From contig JAGHQL010000007.1 in assembly GCA_020080175.1 (NCBI GenBank), positions 1 to 64,000 of the forward strand: a stretch of DNA of 64,000 nucleotides, read 5' to 3'. This document shows, piece after piece, positions 12,213 through 23,750 of the stretch. Every line of letters starts with the position of its first letter. The first letter of the stretch is position 1. A program made the position numbers and the translations under genes. This DNA comes from Glutinoglossum americanum. Lineage: Eukaryota; Ascomycota; Geoglossomycetes; Geoglossales; Geoglossaceae. Below the pieces are notes generated by a model, which saw nothing but the letters and a program-made list of their open reading frames with translations, did no database searches and was not told the origin of the DNA.

Positions 12213-12918
12213 ATGGGAATGTTTTCTGTAACAATGGAGGCCGGGCTATATGGTGTTTGGGTTGCTTTTAAACAGGGCCAAACAGCTAGGTACCTCGTGT
12301 CGTGTAATCATCCTGCAACAAATCACACAGCCCCTGATTAGATAGTGATAGGCCACTACTGTTTTTTTTTCAAACCGGGTTCTGTTTTTGTACCATACCC
12401 GCATCTTTGTAAAAGTAGCCGTTTTTTTGGTCATTAACCATTGCGGTTACCTACATTAGGAGACTCGAGAATACGAATGTGATAAATACGCGGTTTGGAG
12501 AATGACGGATTGCTTCTTTTTCTTTTTTTTTCCTGGCATTAGCCCCACCACTGCTTACTACTGACGGGATCTAAAGATCGCTGAAAGAGGGGGGGCTATG
12601 AGTAGATAAACATGTCCCGACAAAAAGACTCAATCAGCAAGGGCAACTTTTAACCATCCATCTTCATCTCACTCACAAACCACCACCCAGCAGATCCGCA
12701 ATTTTTTTTTATCATCAGAGCAAGAGCAAAGTAAATCAAATATCTATATATCCGAACAGCCACCGCCCGTCAGCCCCCCAGCCCAACCCAAAAAACCCAC
12801 GAAACTGAGGTTAAAATAGGTCTAAGAGGAAAAGAAAATTTTGGCACAGATGAATAAGCTGTCTTTAAAACCTTCGGTTTGATGGGACGCCCGACTGAAA
12901 AAAGTACATACGCATTTT
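12213..12918. other. Convergent intergenic region
   Basis: About 700 bp between the F-box-like gene and the glucosidase II gene, which converge here. The region has several T and A runs, as expected of 3' UTRs. No gene or RNA is supported. Confidence 0.5.
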
Positions 12919-15900
12919 TCATGCAAGTTCGATCTTCCACGAATTTCCAATCGCAACACCAGGATCCCTAATAACAGCCCATGCGGTCTTCCCTCCTGCG
13001 CTGCGGTGATACGCCACCTTAGCCTTCCTCTGCTTGCCTTCCTCATCGATACTAGCCACCCTCCTGCCCACCCATTCGCCCCCAACACCAATAATGATAA
13101 TCTTCTCGACCCTAACCTTCTTCATCTTCTTCAAGTAGGCCGCCGTCTTCGCACCCGCGGCCTCTGCTAGGTTTTCAGAGACAAGTGACGAAGATGTCTG
13201 GGAGAAAACGAAACGACGGTGGATGAAAGCACCTGCTTGGTAGTCAAAGGATTCGCCATCATCGAGGTACAGCGTCCCCTCCGCATTGCCGGCTTTGTTC
13301 AAGACGATAACAAGAGTGAACGGGTCCCATTTCATAAGCCCACTGCTCCTGCGCGGACGATCACGGCGTGGAATAATATGACCGCCTCGCATTAGAAGGG
13401 GTATTTTCTCGAGAGGGGCACGGATACTCTTGGTGCCAGCGCCTGAGTATTTGGTATAGTCAAAGTAGTCGTAGTAATTTTCCTCGTCGGGTATATATAT
13501 ATCTACCTTATCCGCACCCTCCGTGACGACAGGCTTAGCTAGCAAGCCAGTTGAGCCGACGAAGAACTGATCGTCAAGTGCAAAGCCCCTCTCATCTCCA
13601 GGAAACTCGTAGTAGTGGGGGCGCAGGATCGGTGCACCCATCACGCTCGCTTCGTGGAACGCTGTGTACCACGCCGGCAGCAGCTGGTAGCGAAGACGGA
13701 GAGCCTGAGTAACGATCGAAGTATAAGGCTCACCCATGAGATACGGTTCCCGACGCCGGGTATCGATATGAGCATGGCCACGGAAGAAAGGGTAGAAAGC
13801 CCCGGCCTGGTACCAGCGAGTGAGAAGGTCTTTCTCGGGGTTGCCGAAAAACCCGCCAACATCCGCACCAGCAAAGGGGTAGCCCGCGATCCCATTGGCA
13901 AGGATCATCGGGAACGCTTGGGCAAGGTGTTCCCACTTAGCTTCGTTGTCACCAGTCCACATAGCACCGACTCTCTGGCTCCCGGCGAAGAATGCACGCG
14001 TCAAGACGAAGGGGCGTTGTACTTCGCCTTTCTTGCGTTCGATCAAAGCATGGTGGGTAGCGTTGTGATATGTGAGACCGTAGATGTTGTGAACATCTCT
14101 GTGTTCCCAGTTGCCGTGGTGAAGATTATCCTTGGGCATAGTTGTCTCCGGGCCGTTGAAGACAGATGGCTCATTCATGTCGTTCCAGATGAACATATTA
14201 GATGTCGCTCCCTTCCAATTGTCGTACCTAAACAAGGATTTCCACCATTCTCTAGCGGCTGGGTTGAAACAGTCCACCCAGTATGAGGATCCTGGCCAAC
14301 ACCATCCCTCAAAAATATTACCCTCTTTGTTCTTTACGGCGAGGTCCTTGCTCTTGAGTTCGTCAACAACGCGATAGCCGCCTTCATTTTTGATGTGAGG
14401 ATCGATGATCGCGACTAACTTCCTCTCGTTTTTGGTAAGCTGCTTTTGCATAGATAATGGATCCCCAAATGTCAGGGGGTCCCAAGTGAAGTATTTCTTG
14501 CCGTCAGTGTATTCAATATCAAGCCAGATGATATCATATGGGATTTTATGCTTGTCGAACTTCCGGTCGACATCCTTGACGTCTTCTACCGAAACGTAGT
14601 TCCATCTGCACTGATGGTACGCAATAGCAAAATGTTGGGGGAGTTGTGTGTAACCCGTCAATTCCCCGTATGCCTTCGACACGTCCATGGGAGATGGACC
14701 CAGGAACACAAAGACATCCAGTTGTCCGCTCTCGGATATCCAGTGCGTTTGGGTTGTGACTGCCGCTTCGACACCAAGAGCCAATGGGTTTGGAGAACTC
14801 CTCGACTTTACAACATCAATCCATGTCTCTGCGCCATTTAACCAAAATACCCCGACGGTAGAATCTTTCCTATGGGCTTGCATAAACGGAATTGAGCCGT
14901 AGAGGGTCATTGGGCTGTTGACCTCATATTCGAAGACATCTGCGTTGTAAAGTCGGTAGGGTTCTTCGTAGTTCCCACTCCCACCCCTAGCTCAAGTCGT
15001 TAGTTGAGCGAACTAGATCTTGGCATCGAGGGCAGATTTGTTAAACATACCGTGTCTCTTTTAGGGAAAGGGATGTGGCATGTTCTGGTATTCCAAAGAC
15101 GTGCTCATACCCAGGGAACGAAATATCGAGAGCCACACTCTCAGGGCCTCTGGGCTTGGAGTCTGTATTCCCCCCAAACGATTCTTCCCACCATGTCCCT
15201 TCATCTTCTGTGGCCTTGGTGTCATCAGCCTTTTCTTCTCCCTCGACCTCCTTCTTTTCTATTTTTGGTCTCCAGTGTTCCATGTTTAAAAGGCCCCGAT
15301 CGCCAAACATCACTTGAGTCTGCCCGTCACGATTGAATTCCATACTAAATGGGTGATGTCGAATCACTGCCTCAAACTTATTCGACGGTCCATAAAGCAC
15401 TCTCGTGGCACCTTTCTCCGTTTGCTTGTTCACGGCGGCCGTTACACTGACCTCCAGGCCGCCAACGATCGCCCAGGAGGCGGCCTCATTGTACCGCTCC
15501 TTCCTCGCCTTGCTGCCATGCCGTAATTCGATATCACCTTTCTGGCGTTTCTCTTCGTCGATGGTAACTCTAGCTGTCCCCGACTCGAGGAAGGTAACCA
15601 CCAAGGGCAATCGCACCATCTCTCCGCCTACGCCAACTCTTTTGAGTATCGTACCCTCCAATTGGCCATTTTTAAACACTATGGATTCGGGCGCTAGGCT
15701 ATAGGGTGGGTTCCACGAGGAAGCTTGGGACGTTGCGAGGTCGGCATACGCACGATTGCGAGCACAGAAACCCGACTGTGCGCAGGTCTTAAAGTTCCCG
15801 TGCTTTACCATGGCTAGACAGGTCGAGTCAGTGAACAAAACCCTCCAAGGAAAAGAGGGCACAACTATGAGTCTCCGAGGTGGTGGTGAATGCAGCTTAC

Positions 15901-15982
15901 CAACAGAGTCAAACATGCAGACCACGAACAGTAACACGAAGAAGGTCCTCCATCCCGAGGACGACGTTCTGAAAAGACTCAT
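12919..15982 (-). CDS. Glucosidase II alpha subunit (GH31)
   Basis: Three exons (15982-15901, 15813-15051, 14986-12919) give 970 residues, the usual size for the family. The start at 15982 yields the signal peptide MSLFRTSSSGWRTFFVLLFVVCMFDSVA. An upstream in-frame ATG at 16027 is possible but would blur it. The mature start MVKHGNFKTCAQSGFCARNR is typical. GH31 catalytic motifs are IIWLDIEYTDGKKYFTWDP and the nucleophile Asp in FIWNDMNEPSVF, followed by MWTGDN. The enzyme trims glucose from N-glycans in the ER as part of the calnexin cycle, normally with a beta subunit carrying the retention signal. No HDEL is seen at this C-terminus (WKIELA). The gene is divergent from NDK. Confidence 0.94.
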
Positions 15983-16340
15983 GACGGGAGACACGTCACT
16001 GGCGATTAAAGAAAATAAATGATGCACGAAAGAGGAATAATTAGATCATTGAGCTTCGATCTAAGATTCGTAATGTTCACACGGTTTCAAAATAGAGCTT
16101 GGATAGGGGCTAGCTCGCTGTTCCTTTTGCTGTCAACGCATGCGCATTTCACATCACAGTGGGCCTTGCATTAGAGGGCTTACCCCACCAACCAACTCCC
16201 ACAATGCAGACCGCAAAACGACCGACATGACCGACAACAACACACAAGCCCCACAAGAGGATCCTCCCATTTACAAACTCGTCAGCCCAAAGACAGCAGG
16301 CTACCTTAGGCAAATCCAGAAAGACCGAGAAGAAAAAAAT

Positions 16341-17312
16341 ATGTCTACGGAGCAGACGTAAGTAGTGGTGGTTTCTCTTGTTTGTTGTCTCCCACCACAA
16401 GTTATTCTTTGAAAGGAGGGGGCAGTAGCCAGGGCTAATCTAAACAGATTCATCGCTATTAAGCCTGATGGCGTCCAGGCGCGTATTTCATTGACCGCAA
16501 CACCCAATTGCCTACGGCATTAAGCTCGTTTCCTGACAGAATGGACTTATACAGCGTGGTTTAGTTGGGCCCATTATCTCTCGTTTTGAGCAGAGAGGGT
16601 AAGATTGGCCTTGGGAACACAAACTTTTAAAAGACCAATTGACTGGCATGTGACGCAGCTACAAGCTCGCAGCCATCAAACTCGTGTCTCCGTCCAAGGC
16701 GCACCTCGAGCAGCACTGTTTGTACCCTCCCGCAGATTGAGATTTTCTTTTTTTATATATATAATTCGCTAGCAGACAGGCTAATGCCTCCCACCCGTGG
16801 ATACAGATGCCGACCTTTCCGATAAGCCATTCTTCCCTGGTCTCATCAACTGTGCGTCCCCATTTCTGCACTCAATTGCAGTCCCAAAGGCATGCTGAGA
16901 CTCTGATTCGCTGACAAGATGCTTCATAGACATGCTGAGTGGCCCAATCTGCGCCATGGTTTGGGAAGGCAGAGACGCCGTCAAGACTGGTAGAGGTATG
17001 CATTGCCATTGCTTTAGACTCCATGGATTAGCTGTTGACACATCGATACCGAAGTTCTCCTTGGTGCCACTAACCCCCTTGCCTCCGCCCCCGGAACCAT
17101 TCGCGGCGACTACGCCATTGTAAGCGCACATTCCCTAAAAATTACTCCAAGAGCGTCACTGACCGGGACCTTTCCAGGATGTGGGACGCAACGTATGCCA
17201 TGGCTCGGACTCTGTCGAGAACGCACAGAAAGAGATCGCATTGTGGTTCAGCCCAGGTGATATCATTCCTTACAAGTCCGCTCAGTTCGACTGGGTCTAC
17301 GAGAAGCCGTAG
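16341..17312 (+). CDS. NDK1: Nucleoside diphosphate kinase
   Basis: Eight small exons (16341-16357, 16448-16478, 16555-16598, 16659-16717, 16807-16851, 16930-16995, 17055-17119, 17178-17312) give exactly 153 residues, the standard length. The product begins [39 protein letters not shown] and ends [11 protein letters not shown]. The active-site histidine is in [10 protein letters not shown]. It exchanges gamma-phosphate among nucleoside di- and triphosphates. The second intron appears to use a GC 5' splice site (CAG|GCGCGT), since no GT placement keeps DGVQ-RGLVG. The frame stays open upstream to an ATG at 16227, so a longer isoform with about 38 extra residues cannot be excluded. Confidence 0.92.
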
Positions 17313-18304
17313 AATGAGCCATCTCTAATAATCCACAATCCGCCGTGGATATGGAATATGTGGGTTAACGCCTTCAAACTGTGGAGATCTCTGTGGTCCA
17401 TAGGAATCAAAACCGGAAATGGGTTATGATATGATAGTGAGAGAGCATTTGTCCTCTACGACACTAGATGAATAGAAAAAAAGAAACCATTCTGCTACCA
17501 ATCCTAGGGTAACATGTTGTGCTTCGAGGGTAGGGAATACTCCGTATCCAAACTCACCCCTAGAACCCACACCCTAAAACCCGCACTTCCACCAAGAACC
17601 CCCGCGTGGTATACCAAAGTATCAGTACACGAAGGATAAAGGGTAAATCAGCAGCGAGAAGGACCGCTAAACATCTCATCAACCTCGCCCAAAGACCACA
17701 ACCCTACCTCTCTCCCCTCTACATTTCGAGAACAAGTAATAGGAGCCACCTATTCCGGCACCCCGTTGCAGTCGAAAGGTTAATCGTAGCCAACAAGAGA
17801 TAGCTCACCCGCCCGCCGCCGCACAAACTATCCCCCCCAAGGAGCCACTTCACACGGCTGGATAGGGACGCCGCGTGGGACGCCCACGAAAAGCCCACCC
17901 GTACGTGTGGGGTGCATCTCCGCGAACGCTGACGGTTTCTCGCCACACTCTAGCGTCCCATCGGCGCCGGACCCCCCGTATTTTCTCCCGTCTTCTGGGG
18001 TTTGGATTGGGGTATATCCGCTCGCTCGAGAAGAGCATCCACAGCTGGTATTTTTCTGCTGGTTTTCTCTGTGAGGCGCGATGGCCAAAATTGATACAAA
18101 CGAAGAGGAGCCATAACTCCTTGTCTCCCATCCCTTGCCGAAAAGATATCTCCGACGTTGCTCGAAATCTAAACCCGAGACCCTAGCATCTCGCCTCTCT
18201 CCAGCACCAATCGCATCTCTTTTTTTTTCTTTTCCCCAGGTATATATATATATATATCGTCGCATCCTCTCCCTCCGGCCACCAAAAGCTCATCCCGGCC
18301 CACC
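17313..18304. other. Convergent intergenic region with TA microsatellite
   Basis: About 990 bp between NDK (plus) and the DUF1279-like gene (minus). Overlapping frames of 60-145 codons exist on both strands but have no family features. A (TA)n run lies at 18241-18257, next to a T-rich stretch, probably in the 3' UTR of the minus-strand gene. Confidence 0.5.
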
Positions 18305-19189
18305 TCACCTCGCACCACCACCACCCTTCCTCCTCCCAAAAACCCTCATGAGAGGAACCACAAAAACCCTCGCGAACCACGGCGTCGCCCACAGGCTAAC
18401 CGCGATCCTCACGGGCAAAATCGCCTTGACAACCGCATACGCCGTCCCGACCCTTCCGCCCAAAAAGTCAGCCCCCCCATCCCACTTCACTTCTCCCGGG
18501 CCCCAAAACAAGGAAAGAAAAGTAAACGTGAAAAAAAAAAAAAAACTCAACTCGACAAGCACCTTCACCCCCCACAGCGCCCTCCCCTCCTGCTGCTCCC
18601 CCTCCCCCTCCTCCTCCCCAAACCCAAACCACCCCTTCCTCCTAAAATACCCCCCGAACCTCTCCGCGCCCGCAACCGCCCACCGGCTCTCGCTGAGCCC
18701 GCGGGGAACCCAGTCCGCGCGGTGGAACAGGCAGGCCAGCGCGACGAGGGGCGCGGCGGCGGTGAGCTCGTGCAGGACGAGGAAGGCGGAGACGTGGGAC
18801 AGGGGCGCGGCGCGCAGCGCTGCGGCGTAGCGCTGGAGCGGGCGGGGGACTGCGCGGGCGGGGGGGGGGGAGGTTAGTTGTGTGTGTCTACGCGTGTATG
18901 TGTGTGTGTGTGTACGTGCAACGTCTGTCTATCTATCATTCCCGGGGATTGGAGTGTGTGGCCGGCACGTACGTCTTGCAAGGAGCCGCTCGATGCGCGG
19001 TTGCGGGGCCGCGCCCGGTTTGGAGTTGGAGTACGGGCGCTGCGGGCGGGGCCAGGGCCTGGGCGTCCGCCATCGCGATCGGGCGCCGCGCGGGAGAGAG
19101 AAGTGCCTGGGCCCGAACATGGGGGGTTGTTGCTGTTGTTGTTGTTGTTGTTGCGCATCACGGGGGTTTGGAGCGAGAAAGGTGGACAT
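18305..19189 (-). CDS. DUF1279 / FAM210-like mitochondrial membrane protein
   Basis: Two exons (19189-18973 and 18849-18305) encode 253 residues. The N-terminus carries a nine-Gln run coded by CAA repeats and an Arg/Ser-rich, acid-poor stretch that could serve as a mitochondrial presequence. The conserved core follows: LPRPLQRYAAALRAAPLSHVSAFLVLHELTAAAPLVALACLFH, then WAVAGAERFGRYFRRKGW and AYAVVKAILPVRIAVSLWATPWFARVFVVPLMRVF, typical of fungal DUF1279 proteins related to FAM210. Members are mitochondrial membrane proteins of poorly defined role. The intron contains a (TG)n microsatellite. The gene is much more GC-rich than its neighbours. A phenylalanine-rich insertion (SFFFFFTFTFLSLF) between the two core blocks is odd and may be a small unrecognised intron. 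Confidence 0.75.
18878..18916. repeat. TG-rich microsatellite
   Basis: An interrupted (TG)n run inside the intron of the DUF1279-like gene. Confidence 0.8.
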
Positions 19190-19804
19190 ACGTGAGCCGC
19201 GCCGGGTAAGAACGAAGCGTGTCGGGGGCTCTTAACGCCGATGCGGCGTAAGACGGGTTGTACGCTGCCACCAACATTACCACTAATGGTCGCAAATCAA
19301 CGGGCGAGTATGAGTTGACTCTTGTTGAGCGGGGTCTACGTCTAGTGACGGAGCTGATGCGGTTGTCAGGTTTGGGGAATCTCCAGGCCGTCGACTCTTC
19401 CCAAACAGGATGTACATACAGATAATGCCTTCGAGAGAACTGACCTCCGTAAGTAGAGGGTTTTGACGCCGTTTCTGGATGCTATTTCTCAATACTCTCG
19501 TAACCTCTTGCCGCTTGAAAAGCGCTTGTTGGTCTAAAGTTAGATAGCGAGAACATTGCCAGCGGCTCCGCCATCAATGTCTTCGAAGAAACTGACCTCA
19601 CATAATGTCCTTTTGGTGGCCCGACATGCATAAATGTGTCCCCTTCTGTTCTCAAGTGCTTCAATTATACAACTCCCTCTTGCAAATCTCACAATCGGTC
19701 CCCTTTCGGCTTTCTCAGTCGATTATCCGCCTACATTCTACCTAAGTAGTCAGCCGGGCACCCTTTCGATCGACCACTTGACTACTGAGAACACTACAGT
19801 CAAC
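19190..19804. other. Intergenic boundary of the accessory island
   Basis: About 615 bp separate the start of the DUF1279-like gene from the recombinase relic. A short motif GAA(A)CTGACCTC occurs twice (near 19437 and 19588). No gene is supported. Confidence 0.4.
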
Positions 19805-22055
19805 ATGCGTGCAGGGCGTAACAGACGTGGAAATGCTAAGTCTATGCAGCTCACGCCCGAATACCTCCTCACGAAGGATGCGGGGTTACGAGGGAAATCC
19901 ATTGGAAGAAGATATGCCGACGCTACAAAACACAGTATGGAGCGTGTGGAAAGCAATGGAACAAATCCTCTGTTGCCGCACACACGCCTAGTTTAACAAG
20001 CTGTTAGGTACTGCAAGTTCATGAAGAAGGATCCTCTGGAGTGTCTCGAGCAATGCTCCGTGGAGAATTTCAGATGCTTCCTCAATTGGGAAATATTGAA
20101 TTCCAGTATATCAAAGAAGAGCACAATCGAACTCGAGTGGAGGTACCTCCGATTAATCTACAGGTAGAAGACGGGTCAGCGGCCAGATGACCATGTTGGG
20201 AAAGAGGTTGCCGATGTAGGACATCTCTATACCTTATTAAAGCACAGTCCATACTGCGACAGCTACTGACCGGCTCACAGTACATCGATGGGCCATTGAA
20301 AGATGAACATGACTTGGACCTGTCAGTACGATCCAAGCCTGTGATGGGCGTCGATGACCTTTTGGTTATCCTCCACTACCACTGGGCCCTCGATAAGACT
20401 ACTTTCCCCCACGAGCGGCAGAGAATACAGTTGTCACTGTTGCTGCTGATGATCGCATATACATCTTCGAGGCCTGGTGCGCTCATCGAGAGTGGGTGTC
20501 TCAGAGGCAGTAATGAGGCCCTTTGTTACAAGGATGTGCATGTCCTTATAATCAAAAACCCAGAGGAGCCGGGTCACAATATGATTGTGATGGAGGTGAC
20601 TTTGCGTTTCATGAAAGGGAAAAGAGGAAAGTCGCAACCGTAAGTGTCTTTCTGCTCCGCATATCCATAGCTATTTAGGCTTACGATTGGTCAGTACGAC
20701 CTATCTATTTCACAAGCGAGATGGCAACCTGGCACTCTGTCCAATCTTACAATTTTTGGCTTTAGCATTTGCAGATGATGCTTTCGAGGCAGAAGGGGTG
20801 TATTCTTTGGAGGATATCTTTCGATTGAACATTGAAGCCCCTCGTAATAGCTTGCAGCTAAAATGGAAGCACTTGCGGCTAGACTCCCCAATATTCCGTC
20901 GTACGGTTCGCATATCGGATGGAATTCGAATATCTCCAGATAAGGCTTTACAGTACAATACCTTTACCAAATACCTACAGAGGCTCTGACAGTCAGCCGG
21001 TTTTGGCGAAACGCTTACTCCTTACTGCATTAGAAGAGGAACTGCTAACGCAGTCGATGGTGAGCTCTCCACCTTGTATACACATCCGGTCATTATACTA
21101 ACCTTGAGGCTTTAAAGGCGTTGCAACAACTGCAGAACGTAATCAGGTGCTGGGACATTCTCGATCGGATATTTTTCTACGCTACTACATCTCAGAGCGT
21201 GTGAAGAGGGACGTGCAGTCTGCCTACCTTGGCCGCCCGGCGCGAGATGCCCTGATCCGTGCTGTTGGACGGATGAGCCTCGCACGAGATCCGCACGCCC
21301 CTAACGCGCTCAGTCCTAAGATGCTATCGGAAATCAAGCATCACCCGCGAATCATGGAACTACAGAAGAAACGAAGGGTTGTATCTGCTAAGATACGTTT
21401 AAATTATAGGAAGATCAAAAATGCGAAAGGGACGGATGCCTACCGCCGTTACACACAGCTATGTGGAAATATAGCTAGCGAGAGACAATTCCTAAGATCA
21501 TCCAAGTTGGAGGATATTAGAAGAGAGTTCTTTAATACCATCAACACTATCGAGATTGAGCGACAGCTCTCTGGGTGTCAAGCTTCGGAGATCAAAGATC
21601 TAGAGGTGGCCCACTTTACGTTTGACGAACGGTCTCGCCTCGTGAACGTGCTCTTCGCATTCTCAGATAACGTCATGACGGACAAGAGTCGACTTCTCGA
21701 CTAGCGAGTTCATGCCTTGACGGATTTTGTGGCACTCTGCACCTTGCGTGAGGCTCCACGACAAGAGAGGTTATTATCTTGTGGTATATGGAGCATGGAT
21801 GAGATTGAAGATATTTCAGAGTTCAAACTGTTTCCTCTCGTCTGTTCCGGAACTCAGTGTCTCTTCTGCCTTGGCGATGATCACCTTTCGCATAATGCGC
21901 GAACATTTTCGTTCTCACGCATCGATCATCTTAGAAGACATGTTCGGAATTCGCATCTCAAATATCTTCTGACAGAGCAGACCCTTTTTTGTCCTCATCC
22001 GGCGTGTAACGAGAAGCTTCAGGGCATTGAGCACTTCAAGAATCATGCAGCGTGA
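19805..22055 (+). pseudogene. DUF3435 tyrosine recombinase relic (Crypton / Starship-captain superfamily) with C2H2 fingers
   Basis: The reading frame fragments across this stretch follow a DUF3435 protein from end to end. An N-terminal part has LTPEYLLTKDAGLRGKSIGR. The core has DDLLVILHYHWALDKTTFPHERQRIQLSLLLLMIAYTSSRPGALIESG. The recombinase box has LTPYCIRRGTANAVDG, GHSRSDIFLRYYISERV (the R, HxxR and Y elements). The tail has two C2H2-like units. Two plausible introns remain (after KSQP, and between AVDG and VATTAERNQVLGHS, the latter with an ACTAACC branch site). At least three in-frame stops lie in conserved positions and the frame shifts near 20240-20300, so this is a dead DNA-transposon gene. 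It could be a free-standing DUF3435 copy or a former Starship captain. Confidence 0.8.
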
Positions 22056-22413
22056 ATACATGGCATCCTCATGTGATATTTTCACTTGGTGTGTCTCTAT
22101 TATATTTGAGACTGAACTTGATATCGGTAGGAGGATAATCTAACGACATACCACTATTTAGATGGACTTGAAAATCCGGAAGCTTATTAGTTAGAGGAAG
22201 CGCTGGCTGTAAGGCTCGATGGTATATGCCTTTTACTGATTGGGTGCGTAATTCGCTTTTCTATGCTCGGGATTTTGGAATTCAGGAAACAGGAAACGGG
22301 ATCTTAGATCTGCGTATTATACAGAATCTTGCCAGTTCGTTGAAATATAGATCGCACTATAACTGCCTTTTGTGATCTATTGTCCATTATCCCTTGTCTT
22401 CACAATACCTCAG
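22056..22413. other. Intergenic stretch inside the island
   Basis: About 360 bp after the recombinase relic with no supported gene. It may be leftover flank of the element. Confidence 0.4.
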
Positions 22414-22752
22414 ATGGAATTCACTACTTGGTATACTATATCTATTGCCGCGCTGGTCGCTATAGCTCTCATTCATCGGCTCTTCTTGAATTTGGCCTTG
22501 TTCATACGGAATTTTGGAGCTTTGTTTTTGCAAAAGCATGTTTTCTACTCAATCCTCCGGAGGCGGCGGAGAGGATCCGGAAGCGTTACAAGATTCCAAG
22601 CAACCCCGGTCTCCATCTATCTCGTTGCTAATGGAGTGTGCATGATTGTGGGCGTGAGAGACTCTACTCGACCGCAATCTCGTATCGGCTTAATTGTCAC
22701 GGATGAGACGTGGAGGGAAAGTATTAGGCTGTCAGAAGAACAGATGTATTAG
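22414..22752 (+). pseudogene. Fragment resembling the N-terminus of a ferric reductase-like membrane protein
   Basis: The 112-codon frame opens with MEFTTWYTISIAALVAIALIHRLFLNLALFIRN (a membrane helix), then FYSILRRRRRGSGSVTRFQATPVSIYLVANGVCMIVGVRDSTRPQSRIGLI. The order helix, basic RRR stretch, VTRxQ, then YLxxNxVCxxxGVR...SRxGL resembles the start of fungal FRE-type ferric reductase-like proteins. None of the haem-binding or NADPH-binding part follows, so it is a truncated relic at best. The resemblance is from memory and is moderate. A lineage-specific small membrane protein is the alternative. Confidence 0.35.
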
Positions 22753-22797
22753 GTAAGCCTATTTGGCCAGACAGGTCTGGTCAAATAGAGTCCGAGA

Positions 22798-22932
22798 TGT
22801 TGTAAGAAGAAGTTTATTGAATATGTGGAAACAAGAGGTTGCATGAGGTAGGAAAGCATTGCAAGGAGAAATTCTTTATATACATGGTGTGTTAATGAGA
22901 TGGTTGCCGTGGTAACACTCAATCCTGTGACA
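22798..22932 (-). mobile_element. Solo-LTR-like fossil
   Basis: A 135-bp unit that starts TGTT and ends GACA on the plus strand. Read on the minus strand it has a TATATAAA-type box followed by an AATAAA polyadenylation-like signal near its end, the layout of a short retroelement LTR. No clear target-site duplication and no internal coding region are visible. It looks old and alone. Confidence 0.35.
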
Positions 22933-23084
22933 ATAATAGTGTTACGGGGTAAATCTGTAACAACTTGTCGGTATGCTTCCGTAGAGTGATGATTTGTAGT
23001 CGTTCATCTCGAGTCATTTCATGATTTTTTATTACTGAAAAATAATCACTACGCTGTCCTTTTGGCTTCATTGGTAAGAGAATA

Positions 23085-23256
23085 CAGAGGCTCACACCAA
23101 AAGTAATCGGACTCCTAACTAGAACCAGTTAAGCGAAATGCTGCCTTAAGGGGGCTCAGCTTTTCCTAGTGGGGGGTAGGCTTAACTGGATTTTGGTGTG
23201 GTAATGCCTAAGCGAAGCCTAAAGAGATGTCTTAAAACTTTTGGTGCGGGCCTCTG
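23085..23256. mobile_element. MITE with 21-bp terminal inverted repeats and TA target duplications
   Basis: The left end CAGAGGCTCACACCAAAAGT and the right end ACTTTTGGTGCGGGCCTCTG are inverted copies with two mismatches, and each is flanked by TA (23083-23084 and 23257-23258). The 172-bp unit has no coding capacity. Inside, CCAGTTAAGC (about 23126) and GCTTAACTGG (about 23190) form a second perfect inverted pair, so the whole element can fold on itself. TA duplications point to mobilisation by a Tc1/mariner-type transposase. Confidence 0.82.
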
Positions 23257-23258
23257 TA

Positions 23259-23750
23259 GATGGGCGATAGAAAATTTTTTTTACTGAGTGACATTGGCTA
23301 TCGGTAACCGGCAATAGGAAATTGGTGGCGTCCAGGAGCAGACACTTACCCTTACCCCCCAAGTACCTACGCGAGAGGCTAGTCCCAAAGGACTACTATG
23401 TATATATGAACTCTCTTTTTTGAGTGCAGCATGCGATCGTAACCTTCCATAGTACATGAGCCTAAGCTTATTGAAGAAATCGGATGCGAAAAATTTTCCC
23501 GCCTTGTCCGCTTCAGCTGAGCGAAGTTGCTACAAGTTGCAGACATGGCTGGGTATCGCGCCTGTGATTGAGGCATGGCTCTTGTAGCGCTGCTGCCAGC
23601 CACACGCTTACCAAATCCTAGGTTACGATTGGCTTAAGAAGTGTCGGACACGCTCTACCCCGGCCGCTAGTACCCGTCCAAATTATAAAATAGCCTGTCA
23701 ATCCCCAGATATTTTTCCCACCTCGATTCTAGAAGACACGACCCCCCATC
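23259..23750. other. Intergenic stretch
   Basis: About 490 bp between the MITE and the small membrane protein gene. It presumably holds that gene's promoter. I see no other feature. Confidence 0.4.

Noticed and set aside
13615-14286. 223-codon plus-strand frame
   Set aside because: It is antisense to the catalytic domain of glucosidase II alpha and has no family features.
17828-18265. 145-codon minus-strand frame downstream of the DUF1279-like gene
   Set aside because: It includes a translated TA microsatellite and lies beyond that gene's stop. It is most likely 3' UTR sequence.
18878-19235. Overlapping plus-strand frames rich in Cys and Arg
   Set aside because: They are products of the TG microsatellite and the CAA/TTG repeat antisense to the DUF1279-like gene.
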